Of a DNA stretch of 64,000 nt, positions 59,345 through 64,000 are shown piece after piece. How positions within the stretch are numbered: the stretch's first letter is position 1; each line of letters opens with the position of its first letter. The translations under genes were made by a program, and so were the position numbers. The notes beneath the pieces are model-generated. The model saw only the letters and a program-made list of their open reading frames with translations. It did no database searches and was not told where the DNA came from. This DNA comes from Magnolia sinica (lineage: Eukaryota > Streptophyta > Magnoliopsida > Magnoliales > Magnoliaceae): positions 66,766,001-66,830,000 of the forward strand of contig NC_080586.1 of NCBI RefSeq assembly GCF_029962835.1. Direction: 5' to 3'.

Positions 59345-60110
59345 CTAATGAACTACCTATAAAAAGTAGCTAAGCAGTGAAAGCCACATACCTCATGAAT
59401 GTTTCGCGGTTCAGGCCAACTCACAATGGCCTTGATTTTCTCGAGATCCATGGACATGCCTTCTGATGAAACTATGAAACCTAAGAAAGCTCTATCTGAC
59501 ATGAACGGACACTTCTTGAGGTTTGCATATAACTTCTCTTCCCTAAGAATCCTGCAAACTTGCCTCAAATGGTGGATATATAGTTCTCTGAAGGTACTAT
59601 AAATGAGGATACCGTCGAAGTTCACCACCAAGAATTTCTCTATAAAGGGCCTCAATACCTGGGTCATCACACGTATGAATGTACTCGGAGCATTAGTCAA
59701 ACTAAAAGGCATGACCAACTACTCGTACAACCCATCCTTCGTTTTAAAGGTCGTTTTCCATTCATGCCCTAGGTAAAACAGATCTGGTGATACCCACTCT
59801 TGAGGTTTATCTTTGAGAAAATCGTGGCACCTGCCATCATGTCTAACATATCATCAATTCATGGTATAGGAAATTGATACGTGTTCGTGATTTTGTTGAT
59901 GGCTCGACTGTCCACACACATGCGCCAAGTGCCATCTTTCTTAGGCGTAAGAAGCACTCGCACTATACATGGACTCAAACTCTCCTAAATGAAACCCTTC
60001 CTAAGGAGCTCATCTACCTGCTTCTTCAACTCCGCATGCTCTATAGGGTTCATTCAATAAGGAGAAAGGTTTGGTAGAGTCTGCCCAGGGGCGAGATTAA
60101 TGTCATGCTA
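59345..60110 (-). pseudogene. Chromovirus reverse transcriptase
   Basis: The - strand reads MPFSLTNAPSTFIRVMTQVL, then FLVVNFDGILIYS, LREEKLYANLKKCPFMSDRA and KIKAIVSWPEPRNIHEVCGF. In the catalytic box the YxDD-type motif is altered (NFDG, with the second Asp replaced). Upstream (59720-60060) [13 protein letters not shown] sequence is broken by stops. The altered catalytic residue and stops show an inactive copy. Confidence 0.88.
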
Positions 60111-60553
60111 AATGTCCCTCATGGTTGGAAGCTCATTCGGTAAATCCTCAGGAAAAACATCACCTAACTCCTCCAGTACCGGACTCACCTCGGGTAACAA
60201 CTCTACTCTAACCTCGGGTGTAGCCTCTCTAGCCACGAGGGCATACACCATCAAATCCGCATTAGTCTCTCGTTCAAACTCTTTGGCGCTTAAAATGTGG
60301 AGAGCCTTGAGCTGCAATTTCCTCACATCCTTCTGTCTACCCTTTTTAATGTCCTCCTTGGTGCTCTTGGGCGGAAGGGGATTTCTTACCCTCATGCATA
60401 AAGGAACAAACATTCAAATGACCGAATATTGTTACATCACGAGCAAAGAGCCAGGGTCTACCCAAGATGATGTGGCTTACATCCATAGGCAAAACATCAC
60501 ACCACAACGAGCCTTTATAAGATGCGAATTGGATGGGAATAAGACAACAATAA
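60110..60553 (-). pseudogene. Chromovirus protease-RT linker and retropepsin C-terminus
   Basis: 60636-60346 reads YKGSLWCDVLPMDVSHIILG followed by RPWLFARDVT, the conserved end of a gypsy retropepsin. 60413-60108 reads RVELLPEVSPVLEELGDVFP, the usual protease-RT spacer leading to DLPNELPTMRDI. A frame break lies at about 60350-60410. The upstream half of the protease is beyond the Harbinger element. Confidence 0.85.
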
Positions 60554-61162
60554 GGGGGCATTTGGCGCATGGTATTAGATGAGATTAGGTGGGATGGAAT
60601 TGCATTTGGTCCCGTGCCAATTCCACTCAGTTCCACTCAATGTTTGGGAAGGCCGAAAAAGCTTGGAATTAGATTAGATGGAATTGCATTGGGTCCTGTG
60701 CCAATTCCACTCAATGTTAGCAAGTTGTGTAGGTCCCACTATGATGTGTGGGCTATATCCACACCGTCCACCCATTTTTCGAGATCATTTTAGAACATGG
60801 GCCAAAAAATCAGGTAGATCTAAAGCTCAAGTGGACCCCACCATAGAAAGCAGCGGGGATTGAATACCTATCGTTGAAAACTTCTTTGGGGCCACATAAG
60901 TTTTGGATTTGCCTCATTTTTAGGCCCATGCCATAAAATGAGGTTACAAAACAGATGAACGGTTTGGATATAACACGTGTTATTCTCAATAGTTTCAAAT
61001 GATGGCGGGTATATCCATTCAATGTACCATCGTATTACAAACATAGCATGGAATTAAGCTAATCCCATGGTAACAGGGGATAATCCCTGCCATATGTAAT
61101 AATTATGTTTTTTGAATCCCATCCCACCTAATCCTTCCCAATACCATGCGCCAAACACCCCC
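60554..61162. mobile_element. PIF/Harbinger-like MITE in the protease, with GGGCCCACC foldback core
   Basis: Starts GGGGGCATTTGGCGCATGG and ends CCATGCGCCAAACACCCCC, terminal inverted repeats of about 45 bases with a few mismatches. 3-bp duplication TAA (60551-60553, 61163-61165). The outer arms carry tandem 'ggtgggatggaattgcattggg' repeats. The centre (about 60725-61000) is a GGGCCCACC-type foldback like that in the Mutator element. 609 bases, no transposase. Confidence 0.88.
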
Positions 61163-61380
61163 TAAGAGATTGGCATAGAGGACACACCAACCCATTAAAC
61201 TCTATAGGGTATGAGGGTGAGGACTGGGCTTTAGGCCCAAACGAGAAATGGTGCTTTCGGAGACCACATTTGTACAACTGCGACTATCGGCGATCACCTT
61301 GCAATTTTTGTCACTACATTTGTCATAAGTATAGAAAATGGAATTCCTTTGCCAATCATCAATTCCCTTAGCCTAAGCTA
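61163..61380 (-). pseudogene. Chromovirus retropepsin N-terminal part
   Basis: The - strand reads CKVIADSRSCTNVVSESTIS. The catalytic D(S/T)G box reads DSR here. A PHPYRV stretch follows, then a broken segment up to the Harbinger insertion. The mutated active site and stops show loss of function. Confidence 0.82.
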
Positions 61381-61499
61381 AGGCGCACCTGACAATTGAA
61401 AGTGGTATGGTCTCTTCTTCTTCATCACTAGCATCAATTACATGGTGATATTCTTCTTCTTCTTCACAGTCACCCTAGTCATCTTCATCTTCCTCATGC

Positions 61500-62135
61500 T
61501 CTTCAATCACGAGAGCCTTAGGTCACACTCATAAGCGAAGTGGCCATATCCTTAACAATTATAACACTGCTTGAGATCGCCTCCTCACGAACCGTTAGTA
61601 GCAACTCATTTACCCTTAAAGTCATTTGGGTTACTTTGAGTGCGAACAAAGGGTTTGGGTTGACTCCCAAAGTTAGACTTAGCTCTCTGGGGAGTAGTCT
61701 TAACATTGGACTCACAAGAGTCAAACCATCTCCCAAATTGCAGTTTTAACTATTGCTCAAGTTCTTGCACCAAATGATAGGCATGCTCAAGGGTGCAAAC
61801 ATCGTGAGAGAGTAGCACGCGCTGAATATCAGAGTGAAGGCCCATCCTAAAATGCAAAAGAGTCACTATTGGGTCCTCGACATTACATCTCATCATGTAC
61901 TCTTCAAATTTGGTAATGTAATCCTTCACGAGCATTGTTCCCTGGCAAAGCGATTGCCATTGATCCAATAATTTCTGGTGATAAGAAAGAGGAAGATATT
62001 TTTCCCTCGGTGCTTCCTTCATCTCGACTCAATTTACAATTGGATCATGTCCAAACCTTTCTAATTTGCACTCAAGATTGGTCCAAAACAATTTAGCATG
62101 TCCCACCAACTTCATCTTGGTGAACCATTTAAACC
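61500..62135 (-). pseudogene. Chromovirus gag with CCHC knuckle
   Basis: The core reads FWTNLECKLERFGHDPIV, then EAPREKYLPLSYHQKLLDQW and FRMGLHSDIQRVLLSHDVCT. The CX2CX4HX4C knuckle (61526-61567) reads CYNC, a stop, then GYGHFAYEC: a TAA sits inside it. A second stop follows HDPIVN. The N-terminus is lost at an (AAATA)n tract at about 62135. Confidence 0.87.
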
Positions 62136-62190
62136 ATTAAAAATAAAATAAAATAAAATAAAATAAAATAAAAACACACACACACACACC
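62136..62190. repeat. (AAATA)n and (AC)n tracts at the broken gag edge
   Basis: 62140-62172 is (AATAA)n, followed by (CA)n at 62174-62188. Marks the end of recognisable gag. The origin is unclear. Confidence 0.85.
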
Positions 62191-62259
62191 CCTTTAACTA
62201 TAAGGCTAAAACTTTTGAAGAAAAAAAAACTCAACAATTGGGTTCTAGCCCATATCCAC

Positions 62260-62430
62260 CTCTATTGTCATACGTGCTCGCATAAGCAATTATGCGACTG
62301 CATATGCCATAGTAGCATATGCGGGTTTTGGACCATTGGGGCTATTGGGATTATGTCATCGCACACTCAATATGCAATGGCATAATCTCTTCTTCTTCTT
62401 TTTTCTTAATTTTCTCACTTTTTACCTATC
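62260..62430. repeat. Fragment related to the CATATGCG hAT element
   Basis: CTATTGTCATACGTGCTCGC and following GCGACTGCATATGCC, TAGCATATGCGGG and a CTT-rich stretch resemble the arms of 57363-58159. The right end is lost into LINE sequence. Limits are approximate. Confidence 0.45.
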
Positions 62431-62439
62431 TTGCGACAT

Positions 62440-63140
62440 TTGCCTGAGACCGAGATTGGATAATTTGGACTTCCATCAGCTCTATACTTTGGAAGCTGAG
62501 ACCCTTGAAATGCCAATTTTGAAGGAAGTTAAAGCGGCGGTTGATTCTTTGGGCAGGGATAAGGCATTAGGTTTAGATGGCTTCCCTAAGACATTCTTCC
62601 AGAAATTTTGGCACATGATTAACAAAGACTTTTAGCGTTTATTGCGAAGTTCTATGAGAGGAGCAGAGTGTCTAAAGGATTTTAGGGAGTGTCTAAAGAC
62701 TTTTAGCGTTTATTGGGGGTCCTTACAAAATCCTTGCCCTGATTCTAACCTTGAGATTTCAGGGAGTGTTATTAAGTATCATTTTTGAAAATCAGGGAAT
62801 CTCCATTGAGGGGAGACGAATTCTTATTGCTCACGAGTGCATTGATTCTAGACGGAGAGAAGGCAAGGACAAGATAGTGTGCAAGCTAGACATGGAAAGG
62901 GCGTACGATCATGTGGATTGGGGCTTCCTAAATTATATGGTGGGCAAAATAGGTCGTGGGCAAAAATGGAGAGGCTGGACTCGAGCATGGGCCGATTCGG
63001 TTGTTTTCTCTGTATTGATCAACAGATCGTTAGAATGCTTCTTTAAAACTTCAATGGGAGCTAGACAGGAAGATCCGTTATCACCTTACCTCTTTTTTAT
63101 CGTAGTGGAGCCTCTCAGCAAGAAACTTCATAAAGGTGAG
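62440..63140 (+). pseudogene. L1-type LINE reverse transcriptase remnant
   Basis: The reading starts near 62505 (EMPILKEVKAAVDSLGRDKA, then LGLDGFPKTFFQKFW). After a broken stretch with a small internal duplication (62640-62710) it continues ECIDSRRREGKDKIVCKLDM and ERAYDHVDWGFLNYM, then GARQEDPLSPYLFFIVVEPL. These are the usual L1 RT blocks 1, 2A and 3-4. The catalytic YxDD lies beyond. The sequence stops abruptly at 63140, where an LTR begins. It is on the strand opposite to the chromovirus. Confidence 0.88.
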
Positions 63141-63570
63141 TGATGAGGACATCAGAGCATCATCCTATCATGTCTACCAACAGAGGAGAAAGACCCCAAT
63201 TGAGGCCCTAGTCTCTTTATGGCTAGACAATTACTATGTGAGGCCCAACGGGCTGCATTGAAGAGCCCACATGCATGATTCGTGCATCTGGAAGACCCCA
63301 TACTGGGAAGATGCATGTGAGTTCCTTTTATTGGAGACTTTGATCGTTGGATTTCGTCCGCTGACCATCAGACCGTCAGATCATGCCAATCGGGCCATTG
63401 GGCCTCTTAGACCACTAGATTTTGGACTCATTCCCTTTTTTATTATCTAGTTTATTATTTGTTTTGGACATGATGAACACTTTAGATTGGTTATTAGTGC
63501 TTTAGCTAGCTTAATTTTGAGTGGACCACTAGAACTGGAGTGGCATTTTTGTAAAATTTGAATTTGAAAG

Positions 63571-63578
63571 TATAAAAG
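63571..63578 (+). promoter_or_regulatory. TATA box of the 63141 LTR
   Basis: TATAAAAG within 'gaaagtataaaagctagaga', followed about 30 bases downstream by a CTAAGCTCTATTACCC leader. This matches the TATA position of related LTRs. Confidence 0.6.
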
Positions 63579-63689
63579 CTAGAGAGGTGGGGGGCATCTA
63601 AGCTCTATTACCCTAATTTGAGAAAAGAATAAAAGAGAGAAAACTCTTCCATGGCTTTGTGAGAAAGCCTCCTTACATCTTTAGGGTTT

Positions 63690-63761
63690 GGAGAGGGTGT
63701 GAGACTCATGTGGAGTGATTCGACAAGTATCTTTCTTTCATTCTCTTTGATTTAAGGTAGA

Positions 63762-63802
<41 letters not shown>

Positions 63803-63885
63803 CTCTCTCTCTCGGAGAGGGTGTGAGACTCATGTGGAGTGATTCGACAAGTATCTTTCTTTCATTCTCTTTGATTTAAGGTAGA

Positions 63886-63930
<45 letters not shown>

Positions 63931-63935
63931 TCTTC
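63690..63935. repeat. 124-bp tandem duplication ending in (CT)n
   Basis: The unit 63690-63813 ('ggagagggtgtgagactcatg...gacatctctctct') is repeated from 63814 with no base change visible in the non-CT part. Both copies run into a (CT)n tract. Located in the LTR leader. Confidence 0.95.
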
Positions 63936-64000
63936 TTCTTTCCTCTTCACACATTTTTTTCTTTTTCTTCTTTCTTCTCCCATCAATAACTAAAGCCAAC

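Larger units (their letters stand above)
53400..62135 (-). mobile_element. Degenerate Ty3/gypsy chromovirus hosting five later insertions
   Basis: On the - strand the order is gag (62135-61500), protease (61380-60110, split), reverse transcriptase (60110-59345), RNase H (58464-56990, split), integrase (56850-55420, split), chromodomain (54640-54370) and 3' LTR (from 54299 down). No 5' LTR is visible above gag; the sequence there is LINE. Five elements have inserted: 54671-55398, 56175-56723, 57363-58159, 58465-59344 and 60554-61162. Stops and altered catalytic residues make it inactive. The host location is upstream of SNF2 exon A, within its intron if that gene is intact. Confidence 0.88.
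63141..64000 (+). mobile_element. Start of a further LTR (chromovirus-related), cut by window end
   Basis: Starts TGATGAGGACATCAGAGC, homologous to the chromovirus 3' LTR (54299, - strand) but in the opposite orientation. It interrupts the LINE RT. It has a TATAAAAG box at 63571 and a leader. The second end and target duplication lie outside the window. Confidence 0.75.

Noticed and set aside
50225..64000. Missing 5' exons of the SNF2 gene hidden in the TE nest
   Set aside because: I looked for peptides around Walker A, the DEGH box and the segment before YRIRRR in this interval and found none. A short exon could still be overlooked by eye.

Overview
This window is plant nuclear DNA, almost certainly from an angiosperm with a large repeat-rich genome. 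The evidence is an intronless pentatricopeptide-repeat (PPR) gene, an intron-containing SNF2 remodeller of the plant CHR12/CHR23 type, LTR retrotransposons primed by initiator-Met tRNA, and dense MITEs. Many short repeats carry a GGGCCCACC-type core, which I associate from memory with magnoliids such as Lauraceae or Magnoliaceae. That placement is a low-confidence inference. Only two cellular genes can be supported: a complete E+-class PPR gene (35928-38087, +) and the 3' half of a CHR12/CHR23-like chromatin remodeller (four exons, 43174-50224, -). Its 5' exons are not visible here.

Layout. 1-14223: LTRs of one gypsy-like family, with a 3.3-kb solo LTR (4455-10867) nested in the second copy and another solo LTR of opposite orientation (4761-7821) nested inside that. 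14224-28141: a decayed Ty1/copia element. Its left LTR is split by a PIF/Harbinger-like element (14289-17644, itself holding a solo LTR). Its RNase H region is split by a full-length 9.2-kb Ty3/gypsy element (18169-27412, coding on -). 28142-35927: no genes; foldback MITEs, a minisatellite and a small solo LTR. 35928-38087: PPR gene. 38270-41650: degenerate LINE on the - strand. 43174-50224: SNF2 gene, with LINE and hAT debris in its introns. 50834-62135: TE nest upstream of the first visible SNF2 exon. It is built on a degenerate Ty3/gypsy chromovirus (-) that took five further insertions: two hAT, one Mutator-like, one PIF/Harbinger-like and one solo LTR. 62440-63140: LINE reverse transcriptase remnant (+), cut by the start of another LTR (63141 to window end).

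Most of the structure is transposon stratigraphy. Many insertion boundaries can be fixed at base level because target-site duplications (TSDs) of the length expected for each superfamily are readable: 3 bp Harbinger, 5 bp LTR, 8 bp hAT, 9 bp Mutator. No CRISPR, operon, rRNA or tRNA gene was seen. I found no undescribed multi-gene system. The least ordinary items are the foldback module shared by elements of different TSD class, the chimeric interior of the 18169-27412 element, and the nested chromovirus upstream of the CHR12-like exons.
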